DNA of 64,000 bases, from contig CAWESS010000019.1 of NCBI GenBank assembly GCA_963811825.1, positions 1 through 64,000 of the forward strand, written 5' to 3'. This stretch comes from Fodinibacter sp963811825. GTDB taxonomy: Bacteria; Actinomycetota; Actinomycetes; Actinomycetales; Dermatophilaceae. Under the pieces are notes generated by a model that saw only the letters and a program-made list of their open reading frames with translations, ran no database searches and was not told where the DNA came from. The position numbers and the translations under genes were made by a program. Shown here one piece after another: positions 36,114 through 45,975 of this stretch. Each line of letters begins with the position of its first letter. Within the stretch, counting starts at the first letter, position 1.

Positions 36114-37043
36114 CTAGTCGGACGGGTCGAGGTTCTGTACGTTCGTGCCGCCCACGCCGGTGCTCGGGGGGACGCGCGGTCCACCCACCGCACCGGGCAG
36201 CCCAGCCGTGACCGTGCCGGCGGCGGTGTGGCCACGACGGTTGATCCGCTTCTCCACGCGCCCGGCGATCACGGTGAGGCCGTAGTTGAGCAGGATGAAC
36301 ATCACGGCACACAGGATGTAGGCGGGGATGACGGCGCCATAGGCGGTGCCGACGTTCTTGGCCTGGGCGAGCAGCTCCGGGTAGGTGATGGCGGTGCCGA
36401 GCGCGCTGTCCTTGAGGATGACGACGAGCTGGCCGACGAGCGCGGGGAGCATCGCCGTGAGCGCCTGGGGCAGCTGGATCGAGCGCAGGGTCTGCCCGGC
36501 CGTGAGACCGATGGACAGCCCGGCCTCGGACTGGCCCTTCGGCAGGGAGTACACGCCGGAGCGCACGAGCTCGGCGATGACCGAGCCGTTGTAGAGCGTG
36601 AGCGCGGTGACCACGGCGTAGAAGGCGTTGAAGTCGGTGCCGAAGACGTTGTTGGTGGCGTACACGCCGAAGGCGAAGTACATCATCAGCAGCACGGGCA
36701 CTGCCCGGAAGAACTCGACGACGACACCGCAGAACCAGCGAATCGGCGCCGCCTGCGAGAGCCGGCCCATCCCGAAGATGAGCCCGAAGATGATGGCGAA
36801 CACGATCGAGACGGCCGCGGCCTGCAGCGTCTTCACCAGCCCGGGGATGAGGTACTCGGTCCAGACCTCGGCCTGGAGCAGCTGCCCCCACATCGACGGC
36901 TCGAGCTGGCCCTCGACCCCGAACTTCCACAGGATGACCCCGGCGATGCCTGCGGCCACGACGGCGCCGACAACCGTGAGGACCCGGTGCCTCGCGCGCG
37001 CCTTGGGCCCCGGTGCGTCGAAGAGCAGGGCGTGGGCGCTCAT
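36114..37043 (-). CDS. gluD: glutamate-type ABC transporter permease (second)
   Basis: A 309-residue permease of the polar amino acid (HisM) family with five or six membrane helices. The binding-protein-dependent transport EAA-like loop is visible as GLSIGLTAGQTLRSIQLPQALTAMLP. N-terminal 30 residues and the C-terminal 45-residue tail are longer than in the partner permease, as in GluD of corynebacteria. ATG overlaps the gluC stop by four bases. Substrate by order of genes is glutamate or a related amino acid; not provable from sequence. Confidence 0.88.
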   Translation of the reverse strand: MSAHALLFDAPGPKARARHRVLTVVGAVVAAGIAGVILWKFGVEGQLEPSMWGQLLQAEVWTEYLIPGLVKTLQAAAVSIVFAIIFGLIFGMGRLSQAAPIRWFCGVVVEFFRAVPVLLMMYFAFGVYATNNVFGTDFNAFYAVVTALTLYNGSVIAELVRSGVYSLPKGQSEAGLSIGLTAGQTLRSIQLPQALTAMLPALVGQLVVILKDSALGTAITYPELLAQAKNVGTAYGAVIPAYILCAVMFILLNYGLTVIAGRVEKRINRRGHTAAGTVTAGLPGAVGGPRVPPSTGVGGTNVQNLDPSD

Positions 37044-37717
37044 CGCTTCACCGCCAGTCGTCGCGACATGCTGGTGAACAGGATTCCGACGGGGAGCGTG
37101 AGGATCACGAAGCCGATCGCGAAGATGAGGAAGACGGTGACGCTGGCCGTCTCGTTCTCGATGATCACCTTCATGAGCGCGGACGCCTCGGCGACGCCGA
37201 TGATCGACGCGACGGTCGTGTTCTTGGTCAGCGCGATGAGCACGGACCCCAGAGGGGCGATGGAGCCGCGGAACGCCTGCGGCAGGATCACCTCGCGCAT
37301 GGACTGGGCGAACGTCAGCCCGATGGAGCGTGCGGCCTCGGCCTGCCCCGCTGGGACGGTGTTGACACCGGACCGGAGGGCCTCGCAGACGAACGCGGAG
37401 TGGTAGACGGTCAGGCCGACGATGGCCCACCGGATGCCGTTGTCCCGGATCGAGGTCGGTGAGTCGTTGGAGGCGAGCTGGAGCTGGAGGATGTACAGCG
37501 CCCCGAGGACGCAGAACACGAGGATGAGGGTGAGCGGGGTGTTGCGCACCGTGTTGACGTAGAAGGTCCCCAGACCGCGAAGGACCGCCACGGGCGAGAC
37601 CCGCATCACCGCGAGGATCGTGCCGAGCACGAGCGATCCGATCGCCGCGAAGAACGTCAGGTAGATCGTCATCCCGAACGCCGCGACGATGTCGTACTTG
37701 TCGAAGATGTCGCCCAT
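37040..37717 (-). CDS. gluC: glutamate-type ABC transporter permease (first)
   Basis: A 225-residue permease, pairing with GluD to form the channel. Five hydrophobic helices, and the ATPase-contact loop EAARSIGLTFAQSMREVILPQAFR near residue 130. It is separated from gluB by about 80 bases that hold a strong stem-loop. Confidence 0.9.
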   Translation of the reverse strand: MGDIFDKYDIVAAFGMTIYLTFFAAIGSLVLGTILAVMRVSPVAVLRGLGTFYVNTVRNTPLTLILVFCVLGALYILQLQLASNDSPTSIRDNGIRWAIVGLTVYHSAFVCEALRSGVNTVPAGQAEAARSIGLTFAQSMREVILPQAFRGSIAPLGSVLIALTKNTTVASIIGVAEASALMKVIIENETASVTVFLIFAIGFVILTLPVGILFTSMSRRLAVKR

Positions 37718-37748
37718 GGAAAGCCCTTCTCAGTCAGCGGGACTGACG

Positions 37749-37782
37749 GGATGCCGTCCGCCCGGGTGGGCGGACGGCATCC
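37749..37782 (-). promoter_or_regulatory. 15-bp stem-loop between gluB and gluC
   Basis: GGATGCCGTCCGCCC and its exact reverse complement surround GGGT. It lies 16 bases after gluB and about 30 before gluC. Such stem-loops behind binding-protein genes usually protect the upstream mRNA and lower read-through, giving more binding protein than permease. Confidence 0.85.
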
Positions 37783-37798
37783 TCGTCGTGGTCGTGCC

Positions 37799-38650
37799 TC
37801 AGGCGCAGGCGTCGGGGGTGGGCGGGTTGCCCGCGCCCGCCTTGTACCCGGCCGGGCCGAGGTTGTCATCGATGGCCTTCTGCCACGCACCGTCGGTGAT
37901 CATCTTGTTGATCGCGTCGGTGACCTTCTGGCACTGGGCGGTGTCGCCCTTCTTCAGGCCGACTCCGTAGCGCTCCTCGGAGAACGGCTGGCCGACGACC
38001 TTGAACTGGCCGGCGTACTCGGGCTGGGCCGCGAAGCCCGCGAGGATCGTGTCGTCGGTGGTGAGGGCGTCCACACCGCCGTTGCCGAGCGCCGGCAGGC
38101 ACTCGGAGTACGTGGCGAACTCCTGCAGCTGGACGCCGGGGTACTTGTCCTTCACCTTCTGGGCCGAGGTGGAACCCGTGACGGAGCAGAGCTTCTTGCC
38201 CTCGAGGGTGTCGGGGCCGGTGATCGACGTGTCGTCCGCGCGCACGAGGAGGTCCTGGCCGGCGATGAAGTACGGGCCGGCGAAGGAGATCTTCTCCTTG
38301 CGGGCGTCGGTGATCGAGTAGGTCGCGACAACCATGTCGACCTGGCCGGTCTCGATGAGGGTCTCGCGCTGGGCGCTCGGTGCCTGCACCCACGTGATGT
38401 CGGCCGCTTCGGTGCCGAGCTCCTTGGCGATGTAGGTCGCCACGTCGACGTCGAACCCGGAGTACTCCGTGCCCTTCTTCAGACCGAGGCCGGGCTGGTC
38501 GAACTTGATGCCGATCTTCAGGCCGCTCGCGGTGTCGCCGGAGGCGGTGTCGGTGTCGGTGCCGGTGTCACCGGCATCGGAGCCGCACGCGGCGAGCCCG
38601 AGGGCGAGGGCGGCAACCGCTGCTGCGGCGCCCAGTCGTCGTGTCGTCAT
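37799..38650 (-). CDS. gluB: glutamate-type ABC transporter substrate-binding lipoprotein
   Basis: A 283-residue lipoprotein of the amino acid-binding family 3. Lipobox LAAC near residue 22, then a Thr/Asp-rich linker, then the fold proper from LKIGIKFDQPGLG. The SGFDVDVATYIAKELG motif and DMVVATYSITDARKEKISFAGPYF are typical of glutamate/glutamine/aspartate binders. A pair of Cys (CSVTG and ECLPAL) may form a disulfide. It is the second gene of gluABCD. Confidence 0.92.
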   Translation of the reverse strand: MTTRRLGAAAAVAALALGLAACGSDAGDTGTDTDTASGDTASGLKIGIKFDQPGLGLKKGTEYSGFDVDVATYIAKELGTEAADITWVQAPSAQRETLIETGQVDMVVATYSITDARKEKISFAGPYFIAGQDLLVRADDTSITGPDTLEGKKLCSVTGSTSAQKVKDKYPGVQLQEFATYSECLPALGNGGVDALTTDDTILAGFAAQPEYAGQFKVVGQPFSEERYGVGLKKGDTAQCQKVTDAINKMITDGAWQKAIDDNLGPAGYKAGAGNPPTPDACA

Positions 38651-38684
38651 GGGGGACTTCCTTCTGTGGTGGGGGTGCGATTTC

Positions 38685-39458
<774 letters not shown>

Positions 39459-39578
39459 GGAGTGAACCTAGCGACAGAAGGAGTGATGTGCGCGCTCTCA
39501 CAGGCACCGAATGTGGACAACCGGCCAATCGCTACCGAACCGAGACCTTTGGCCGTCAATTGTTGACGACGATGCCCG

Positions 39579-39914
39579 TCAGGCAAACCAGATCTTGCGG
39601 AGCGTCTCGGTGACCGTCCACTCGGTGCGCTCCCCGGCGCGCAGCCGGACGGCGACCCCGGCGCCGAGGTCGAGCCGCTCACCGTCCTCGAAGGTCACCG
39701 TGCCCCGACCCGCGACGACGACGAACACCTCGTCGACCTCGGTGTCGCGCGCCGCGCCCTCGGTCATCTCCCAGAGGCCCACCTCGCACCCCGGAAGCGC
39801 GTCGAGCGTGCGGACTGCGGCGGTGGGCGACCCGTGCAGCACCTCGTCGGCTGGGAGGGGCTCGTGCTCGAGGGGCGCGGTCGTGACGTCGGGGGAGAGC
39901 AGGCGGCGCGGCAT
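39579..39914 (-). CDS. small cupin-domain protein
   Basis: A 111-residue single-domain cupin with GCEVGLWEMTEGAARDTEVDEVFVVVAGRGTVTFEDGERLDLGAG, a cupin motif 1 in which the usual His are partly replaced by Thr and Asp (EVDEVF), so metal binding is doubtful. The start at 39914 follows CATCAT by six bases. Divergent from the FAD oxidoreductase gene, a pairing typical of the polyamine/amino acid catabolism clusters where a cupin and a PuuB-like enzyme occur together. Confidence 0.78.
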   Translation of the reverse strand: MPRRLLSPDVTTAPLEHEPLPADEVLHGSPTAAVRTLDALPGCEVGLWEMTEGAARDTEVDEVFVVVAGRGTVTFEDGERLDLGAGVAVRLRAGERTEWTVTETLRKIWFA

Positions 39915-39927
39915 ACCGGGATGATGG

Positions 39928-39947
39928 CACGGCATCCGGATGCCGTG
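39928..39947. promoter_or_regulatory. perfect 20-bp palindrome between cupin and oxidoreductase genes
   Basis: CACGGCATCCGGATGCCGTG is its own reverse complement. It lies between two divergent start codons (39914 and 39989), 13 bases upstream of the cupin start. It may be an operator for both genes; it is also built from two head-to-head copies of the GGATGCCG word that is frequent everywhere in this window, so chance is possible. Confidence 0.5.
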
Positions 39948-39988
39948 AGGCGGGCTCCGCTCCCCGCGCGCCGCGGCATGATGTCGCC

Positions 39989-41392
39989 ATGACCCCCGAC
40001 CCGGCGGCCGTGCGGGCCTCCCTCGCTGACGCAGCTCCCGACGTGTTCTGGACCGATCGGCCGGAGCGGCCAGCGCCGCGCTCCGCCCTGACCGGCTCGG
40101 GCCACCGGGCCGACCTCGTCATCGTCGGGGGCGGGTTCACGGGGCTGTGGGCCGCGGTGCAGGCCAAGGAGGACGACCCCTCGCGTGACGTCGTGCTCCT
40201 CGAGCGCGGCCGGTTCGGCATCGCGGCGTCGGGCCGCAACGGCGGGTTCGTCTCGCCGTCGCTGACCCACGGGCTCGCCCAGGGGCTGGCCTGCTGGCCG
40301 GATGAGATCGAGACCCTCGAGCGGCTCGGCACCCAGAACATGACCGACCTCGCCGACAGCCTCACGCGGCACGGCATCGAGGCCGACTTCCACGTGCCCG
40401 GCGAGATCACGATGGCCCTGTCCGAGCACCAGGTGGGCACCGTGCGCGAGGCCTACGAGCTGCACCGCGACCACGGCATCCCCGTCAGTCACCTCGACGG
40501 CGGCCAGGCCCGGGCGCGGGTCAACTCACCGCGTTACCTGTCGGGGTTCGTCGACCCGACGGTTGGCCTCCTCGACCCCGGCAGGCTCGTCTGGGGTCTC
40601 GCGGATGCCGCGGAACGCCTCGGGGTGCGGCTGCACGAGGACACGTCGGTCACCGGGTTCGACCGTGAGGAGGGCGCGGTCGTCGTGCGCACGGAGTGGG
40701 GGAGCGTCCGGGCCGACCGGGTGGTCCTCGGCACCGGTGCCTTCCGCGTGCCACTCAAGCGGCTGGCGCTGTACACGCTGCCGGTCTACGACCACGTGCT
40801 CATGACCGAGCCGCTCTCGAGCGCCCAGCTGGATGCCGTGGGCTGGCAGGGGCGTGAAGGGCTCACCGACGCGGGTAACCAGTTCCACTACTACCGGCGC
40901 ACGCTCGACGACCGGGTGCTCTTCGGCGGGTACGACGCGAACTACCACTTCCCGGGGCGCATCGACCCGAAGCTCGAGCAGTCGGCCTCGCACGACCTGC
41001 TCGCCCGGCACTTCCTCGAGATCTTCCCCCAGCTGGAGGGGCTGCGTTTCACGCACCGGTGGGCCGGTGTCATCGACACGACGACGCGCTTCACCCCGGT
41101 GTTCGGGACCGCGCTCGGGGGGCGGCTCGCGTACGCCGTGGGCTACACCGGGCTCGGGGTCGCCTCGACCCGTTTCGGCGCGCGCGTGGCGCTCGACCTC
41201 GTCGACGGGCGCGACACCGAGGTCACGCGGCTGGAGATGGTGCGGAAGAAGCCGTTGCCGTTCCCGCCCGAGCCGTTCCGGTACGTCGGGGTGCGCGCCA
41301 CCCGGGCGAGCCTGGCGGCGGAGGACCGCACGGGGAAGCGCAACCTCTGGCTGCGCGGGCTCGACGCGGCCGGGATCGGCTTCGACAGCTGA
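39989..41392 (+). CDS. FAD-dependent oxidoreductase (DAO family, PuuB-like)
   Basis: A 467-residue flavoprotein. The dinucleotide fold VIVGGGFTGLWAA near 41-53, followed by VVLLERGRFGIAASGRNGGFVSPS, where the SGRNGG is typical of gamma-glutamylputrescine oxidase and related amine oxidases. The C-terminal GYTGLGVASTRFGARVALDL closes the FAD site. It probably oxidises an amine or amino acid derivative to an aldehyde with H2O2; the substrate is not proven. CATGAT six bases before the ATG suggests a leaderless start. Confidence 0.88.
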   Translation: MTPDPAAVRASLADAAPDVFWTDRPERPAPRSALTGSGHRADLVIVGGGFTGLWAAVQAKEDDPSRDVVLLERGRFGIAASGRNGGFVSPSLTHGLAQGLACWPDEIETLERLGTQNMTDLADSLTRHGIEADFHVPGEITMALSEHQVGTVREAYELHRDHGIPVSHLDGGQARARVNSPRYLSGFVDPTVGLLDPGRLVWGLADAAERLGVRLHEDTSVTGFDREEGAVVVRTEWGSVRADRVVLGTGAFRVPLKRLALYTLPVYDHVLMTEPLSSAQLDAVGWQGREGLTDAGNQFHYYRRTLDDRVLFGGYDANYHFPGRIDPKLEQSASHDLLARHFLEIFPQLEGLRFTHRWAGVIDTTTRFTPVFGTALGGRLAYAVGYTGLGVASTRFGARVALDLVDGRDTEVTRLEMVRKKPLPFPPEPFRYVGVRATRASLAAEDRTGKRNLWLRGLDAAGIGFDS

Positions 41393-41402
41393 GACCCAGC
41401 AG

Positions 41403-41795
41403 TCAGGGGTCGAGCGAGCTGATGTCCTCGGGTACGTCGACGGCGTGCTCGCGCAGCACGGTCAGCGGGACGATCCGCAGCACGGCCTCGTTCGTTGCGG
41501 CCAGGACGACCGGGGCCGCCACGCCCTCGCGTTGGGCGCGGGCCCAGTTGACCGCGGTGACGCACCACCGGTCGCCCGGGCGCAGGCCCGGGAAGCGGAA
41601 GGCCGGCGCCGGTGTGCCGAGGTCGTTGCCGATGCTGCGCTGGTGCTCGAGGAACTCGGCGGTCACGACGGCGCAGATCGTGTGGCTGCCGAGGTCCTCG
41701 GGGCCGGTGCTGCAGCAGCCGTCGCGGAAGAAGCCCGTGACCGGGTCGGTGCCGCAGGGCTCGAGCTCGCCACCGAGGACGTTGCGTTCGTTCAC
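41403..41795 (-). CDS. DUF2237 family protein
   Basis: A 130-residue protein with the DUF2237 pattern: NVLGGELEPCGTDPVTGFFRDGCCSTGPEDLGSHTICAVVTAEFLEHQRSIGNDL and GDRWCVTAVNWARA. Conserved Cys suggest a metal or redox site; the function is not known. GTG at 41795 has CATGCT six bases before it. Last gene of a possible operon with the SRPBCC and WS/DGAT genes. Confidence 0.88.
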   Translation of the reverse strand: MNERNVLGGELEPCGTDPVTGFFRDGCCSTGPEDLGSHTICAVVTAEFLEHQRSIGNDLGTPAPAFRFPGLRPGDRWCVTAVNWARAQREGVAAPVVLAATNEAVLRIVPLTVLREHAVDVPEDISSLDP

Positions 41796-41812
41796 CCGCC
41801 CAGCATGCCGGG

Positions 41813-42240
41813 TCACGGCGAGGTGTTTTCAGGCCCTGCGTGTTGTTCGCCACGAGACCCTTGATGGTCCGGCTCCTGATGAACCCCGGAAGGGGCAGCG
41901 GGTGGCTGATGGTCAGGGTGAACGTCACATCGGTGTGGTGTCGTCGATCGCCCAGCGCGTAGGTCGCGTCCTGCGCGGTCTGCAGGCGGCCTTCGACGAG
42001 GTGCCACGCCAGGCCGTCGGGGGAGTGCTCGTAGGCGAGGGTGTAGCGGTCGGTGCCCACGGCGGTGGAGGCCGCGAACCGGGCCGTGAGCGGCATCCCG
42101 TCGTCGGTGGTCGTGAGCACCTCCGCCTCGATGATGTCGCTGACCCACGACGGGATGCCGTCCACGTCGCGGATCGTCGCGAGCACCTCCTCGAGCGGTG
42201 CGTCGACGACAACCGTGGTGGTGGCGGTGTCGGTGGGCAT
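41813..42240 (-). CDS. SRPBCC/polyketide-cyclase-like lipid-binding protein, 3' frameshift
   Basis: About 142 residues of a START-like fold: TTTVVVDAPLEEVLATIRDVDGIPSWVSDIIEAEVL, a strand-rich middle, and the closing helix IRSRTIKGLVANNTQGL. AGGAGG precedes the ATG. In the given frame it would run on for 220 more residues through the next gene; adding one base at the TTTT run 41825-41828 ends it naturally at TGA 41813-41815 (LKNTSP end), so I give that end. Similar proteins often sit beside WS/DGAT acyltransferases, as here. Confidence 0.78.
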
Positions 42241-42265
42241 GGCGACCTCCTGCGGTGGTGCGGGC

Positions 42266-43291
42266 TCAGATGGCGGCGGCGAGGCGAACGAGGGTGTCCA
42301 TCTCCTGCTCGAAGGCGTGGACGAGCGTGGCCGGGTCGGTGACGACGGCGGCATCCGCCTTGAAACCGACGCGGACCACCCCGTCGTAGCTGAAGATGCA
42401 GACGCCGAGGGTGTGCCGGCCCGAGCCCGGCACCCACCCGAGGATGCTGGTGATGCGGGTACCGGCCAGGTAGCGCCCGGTCATCGGGCCGGCGACGTTG
42501 GTGGTGACGCCGATGGCCTTGGCGGCGAAGAAGTCGATGACCTGCTTGGCGACCTCGGTGTTGGTGCGGCCGATCGCGGTGATCAGGCCGAAGGTGAGCA
42601 CCGCTTCAGGGGAGTTCTTGATGGAGTCCATCCGTGCCTTGGCCTCGGCGAGCTGTTCGAGGGGTGCCAGGCGGCCGGTGGGCAGCGGCAGCATCACGAG
42701 CGCGAACTTGTTGCCGAGCTCGCGCGGGAGTGGCTGGCGCAGGTCGCGCAGGTTGACCGGGACCATCGTCGTGAGGTCCCCGGGGTCGCCGCCGCGCTCG
42801 TGGACGTAGCTGGCGATCGCACCGGACACCGCCCCGACGAGGACGTCGTTGACCGTCGCCCCGGCCGCTCGACCGATGAGCTTGACGTCCACCAGCGAGC
42901 GCGGCTGCGACCACACCGCGCGCTTGGCGATGCCGGGGTCGCCGCTCACAGGGGAGTGAGGCTCGTGGCCGAGAAGCAGCTTGTCGGCGATCTGGGCGGT
43001 CTGCCACGCCGCCGTCATGGCCTCGACGGCGAATGCCGGGTTGAGCACCGAGGGGATCTCTCCGAAGAGGTGCAGCGCCGACCGCACCCCGGAGGTGACG
43101 TCACGCGTCAGCCTGCCGGGGAGGTCGAGCCACCCACCTCCGGGGCGCGGCCCCGGGGGCGCGATGGTGGGTGGGTGCCCGGCATCCTCGAGGTCGTCGG
43201 TCTCCGTCACGTCGGTGAGCGACAGCAGCACCTGGGCGAGCGCGACCCCGTCCGCCAGGGCGTGGTGGAAGCGGGCGAAGGCTATGGTCAA
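42266..43291 (-). pseudogene. WS/DGAT acyltransferase lacking its N-terminal quarter
   Basis: A 341-residue frame matching the wax ester synthase/diacylglycerol acyltransferase family from the active-site motif onward: FARFHHALADG (HHxxxDG) lies at residues 6-16 here, but at about 130-140 in full-length members. PGSGRHTLGVCIFSYDG-type strands and NVAGP close the fold. The missing 120-130 residues are not found in any frame upstream, where a hydrolase start lies only 55 bases away. So the gene was cut by a deletion or an assembly join. Enzyme activity is doubtful. Confidence 0.8.
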
Positions 43292-43346
43292 CGATCACAT
43301 GCGCCGGTCAGCCGGCAGGGTTGAGCGAACTGGAAGGTAGCCCCTC

Positions 43347-44213
43347 ATGTCAGACGTCAGCACCAACACCGTCGAGGCGCCCGGCGCCGTCCTGACGTAC
43401 GACGTCCGTGAGCCGCTGATCCCGAGCGGGCACCGCCCGTTGTTCATCCTCGGCTCGCCGATGGCGGCATCCGGCTTCGAGCAGCTCGTCGCCCACTTCA
43501 CCGACCGCACCGTCATCACCTACGACCCCCGCGGTGCCGAGCGCAGCACCCTGGCCCCGGACGGCACGGTCACCGGCGAGCTGCACGGCGAGGACATGCA
43601 CCGCGTCGTCGAGGCCACGGGTCTGGGCCCGGTCGACGTGTTCGGATCCAGCGGCGGGGGAGCGTTCGCCCTCCACTGGATCGCCCGGTTCCCCGGCGAC
43701 GTCGGCACGCTGGTCTCGCACGAACCGCCGTTGTCCACCATCCTCGAGGACCGCGTCATGGCCGAGCGCGTCAACGAGGACATCGTCGCCACCTACCAGC
43801 GTGAGGGCTTCGGCCCCGCGCTGGCGAAGTTCATCGCGCTCGTCATGCACTCGGGGCCGCTTCCCGACGACTACCTCGACCGGCCGGCACCGGACCCTGC
43901 CGCCTTCGGCCTGCCCACCGAGGACGACGGCTCCCGCGACGACCCCCTGCTCAGCCGAAACCTGGCCATCCCGCCCTTCGTGCCCGACCTCGACGCGCTG
44001 CGGGCCTCGACGGTCCGCATCGTCCCCGCGACCGGCGCCGAGGGAGAGGGAACCCTCGCCCGGCGCGGCGGCGAAGCGCTCGCACGGGAGCTCGGCGTGG
44101 AACCCGTCGTCTTCCCGGGCGACCACGGTGGGTTCGCCATGAGCCCGATGGGGCCCCACAACGACCCCGCGGCGTTTGCGGCCACCCTGCGCGAGGTGCT
44201 CGACCACGAGTGA
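43347..44213 (+). CDS. alpha/beta hydrolase
   Basis: A 288-residue hydrolase with the strand-turn YDPRGAERSTLAPDG and nucleophile elbow VFGSSGGGAFALHW (Ser near 98), and a late His in FPGDHGGFAMSP. GGAAGG before the ATG is its ribosome site. Substrate unknown; this subgroup is common in actinobacteria beside TetR or hydrolase genes. Confidence 0.86.
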   Translation: MSDVSTNTVEAPGAVLTYDVREPLIPSGHRPLFILGSPMAASGFEQLVAHFTDRTVITYDPRGAERSTLAPDGTVTGELHGEDMHRVVEATGLGPVDVFGSSGGGAFALHWIARFPGDVGTLVSHEPPLSTILEDRVMAERVNEDIVATYQREGFGPALAKFIALVMHSGPLPDDYLDRPAPDPAAFGLPTEDDGSRDDPLLSRNLAIPPFVPDLDALRASTVRIVPATGAEGEGTLARRGGEALARELGVEPVVFPGDHGGFAMSPMGPHNDPAAFAATLREVLDHE

Positions 44214-44235
44214 TCGTGGCCCGCCGGCCTGATGC

Positions 44236-44979
44236 CTACGCGGGTTCGCCGACGAGAAGGTCGCTGACGACGTCGAGGGTGCGGCCGGCATCCTCGAGCC
44301 AGAAGTCGTGCCCCACGCCCGGGAGCCGACGGATCTCCCACCCGAGGGCGGACAGCCGTTCGGCGGTCTCGTCACGCAGCACCGCGGGCGAGTCGTCTGA
44401 CAACACGATGGTCGAGGGGACGACCGGTGCAGCGATCGGCGCGCGATGGTGCGCGACATCGCGGAAGACCCCGATCGCCATCTTCCGGTCGAACCGGGTG
44501 AGCGCCTCGTCGCGCAGGGCTGCATCCGGCGGCGCCAGCGGTGGGCGCCCGCGGCTGCGGAACTTCTGTCCCAGGGCTGCGACGGCGAGCGTGACCGGGG
44601 CGGTCGCCCAGAACAGGCGTCCGGCCAAGCCCTCGGTGGGGAGCTTCAGGTGGAAGCCGGGATCGAGGTAGAGCGCGTGGGCCGGTTGGAGCCGGCCCAC
44701 GGCCCGCTCGAGCACGGAGCCACCGAGGGAGTGTCCGACGACGAGGTCGAGGCCGGTCGGCAGCGTGTCGACGAGGTCGTCGGCGAAGGCCGTGACGGTG
44801 TAGACGTCGGACCGGTCGCTGGCACCGTGCCCGCGCAGGTCGACCGTCGTGACGGTGGTGGTGCCTGACGCGACGATCCGTTCGGTCAGCCCGCGCCAGA
44901 CGGCGCCGTCGGAACCGAGGCCGTGGACCAGCGCGATCCGACGAGGTCCCTCGCCGTGTGTCTGCGTCGCGAGCTTCAC
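44236..44979 (-). CDS. alpha/beta hydrolase
   Basis: A 247-residue hydrolase with HGLGSDGAVWRGL oxyanion loop, VDLRGHGASD, nucleophile VVGHSLGGSVLER and catalytic His in GVGHDFWLED. Its ATG overlaps the stop of the next hydrolase gene upstream by four bases, so the two are translated as a pair. Convergent with the hydrolase at 43347-44213. Confidence 0.88.
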   Translation of the reverse strand: MKLATQTHGEGPRRIALVHGLGSDGAVWRGLTERIVASGTTTVTTVDLRGHGASDRSDVYTVTAFADDLVDTLPTGLDLVVGHSLGGSVLERAVGRLQPAHALYLDPGFHLKLPTEGLAGRLFWATAPVTLAVAALGQKFRSRGRPPLAPPDAALRDEALTRFDRKMAIGVFRDVAHHRAPIAAPVVPSTIVLSDDSPAVLRDETAERLSALGWEIRRLPGVGHDFWLEDAGRTLDVVSDLLVGEPA

Positions 44980-45845
44980 CGGGCTCCTGCCCCGGGTGCC
45001 GGGATGCCGGGCTGGTCGGAGTCGGGCTGGTCGAGGTCGTGTTGGCGGAGGAAGTCGAGCAGGGCCTCGTTGAACGCGTCGGGCTGGTCGAAGCTGATGG
45101 CATGGCCGGCGCCCTCGATGACGAGGGCACGGCCCATCGGCGTCTCGGCCACGGCGGCCTCGGCGTGCTCACAGGGCCAGAGCTGGCTGTCGCGACCGGC
45201 GAGCATGAGCAGGGGACGGGGGAAGCGCCGCACGACGTCGCGCCAGTCCTGCAAGGCGTGGTCGACGAGCAGTGGCAGCGTCTCCGGGGCCGAGGGGTTG
45301 CGGAACGCCGGCGGGCCACCCAGGCGCTCGACGAGGCGGTCCATCGCTGCACGGGAACGGTCGACGGTGCGGCCGTTCCCGTCGTCGGGCACCCCGTTGG
45401 CGAAGAGGGTCAGGGCATTGGCCGCGCCATAGCCGTAGAAGCCGTGCTCCCAGCCGTCGACGTTGAGCATCTTCGGGGTCTGGTCGACGATGACCACGCC
45501 GCGCAGACGGGCCGGTCCGAACTGGTCGACGTAGGCCCACACGGTGTTGCCCCCCATGGAGGCGCCGACGACGACGGCGTCGTCGTCGAGGTCGAGGTGG
45601 GCCAGCAGCTCGCCGAGGTCGCGGCCGTGGCGGGCCATCCGCTGGCCGTGCGTCGGCGTCTCGGACTCCCCGTGCGCGCGGCGGTCGAAGGCGATCGCCC
45701 GGTAGCCGGCCTCGCGCAGCGCGTCGACGGTGAGTGCCCACGCCGCCGCGGGCGCCGTGTAGCCGTGGACGAGGACGACCGGACGGCCTTCGCCCTCGTC
45801 CGTGTAGGCGAGGGTGACGTCGTCGCTGGTGCGAAAGGTTGGCAT
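44976..45845 (-). CDS. alpha/beta hydrolase
   Basis: A 289-residue hydrolase with VVLVHGYTAPAAAW, FDRRAHGESETPTHGQRMARHGRDL, nucleophile VVGASMGGNTVWAYV (Ser about 93) and His in IEGAGHAISFDQPD. The GASMGG elbow and the RHGRDL helix resemble haloperoxidase-like (non-heme) members. AGGAG precedes the ATG at 45845. First of the two-gene hydrolase operon. Confidence 0.87.
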   Translation of the reverse strand: MPTFRTSDDVTLAYTDEGEGRPVVLVHGYTAPAAAWALTVDALREAGYRAIAFDRRAHGESETPTHGQRMARHGRDLGELLAHLDLDDDAVVVGASMGGNTVWAYVDQFGPARLRGVVIVDQTPKMLNVDGWEHGFYGYGAANALTLFANGVPDDGNGRTVDRSRAAMDRLVERLGGPPAFRNPSAPETLPLLVDHALQDWRDVVRRFPRPLLMLAGRDSQLWPCEHAEAAVAETPMGRALVIEGAGHAISFDQPDAFNEALLDFLRQHDLDQPDSDQPGIPAPGAGAR

Positions 45846-45975
45846 GGCCGTCGAGCTCCTGGGGTCGGGTGCGGTCACGGGCGACGCTAGCCTCGCCGAC
45901 GACTCGTGGCCATGGAGATGTCCTCCGTCGAACGAGGATCGGGGTGGAGTGCTCGCCCGGCTGGTCCCGCGTCCC

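Noticed and set aside
41143..41812. Extension of the SRPBCC frame through the DUF2237 and FAD genes
   Set aside because: It is Arg/Pro-rich, overlaps two well-supported genes and disappears if one base is added at the TTTT run near 41825.
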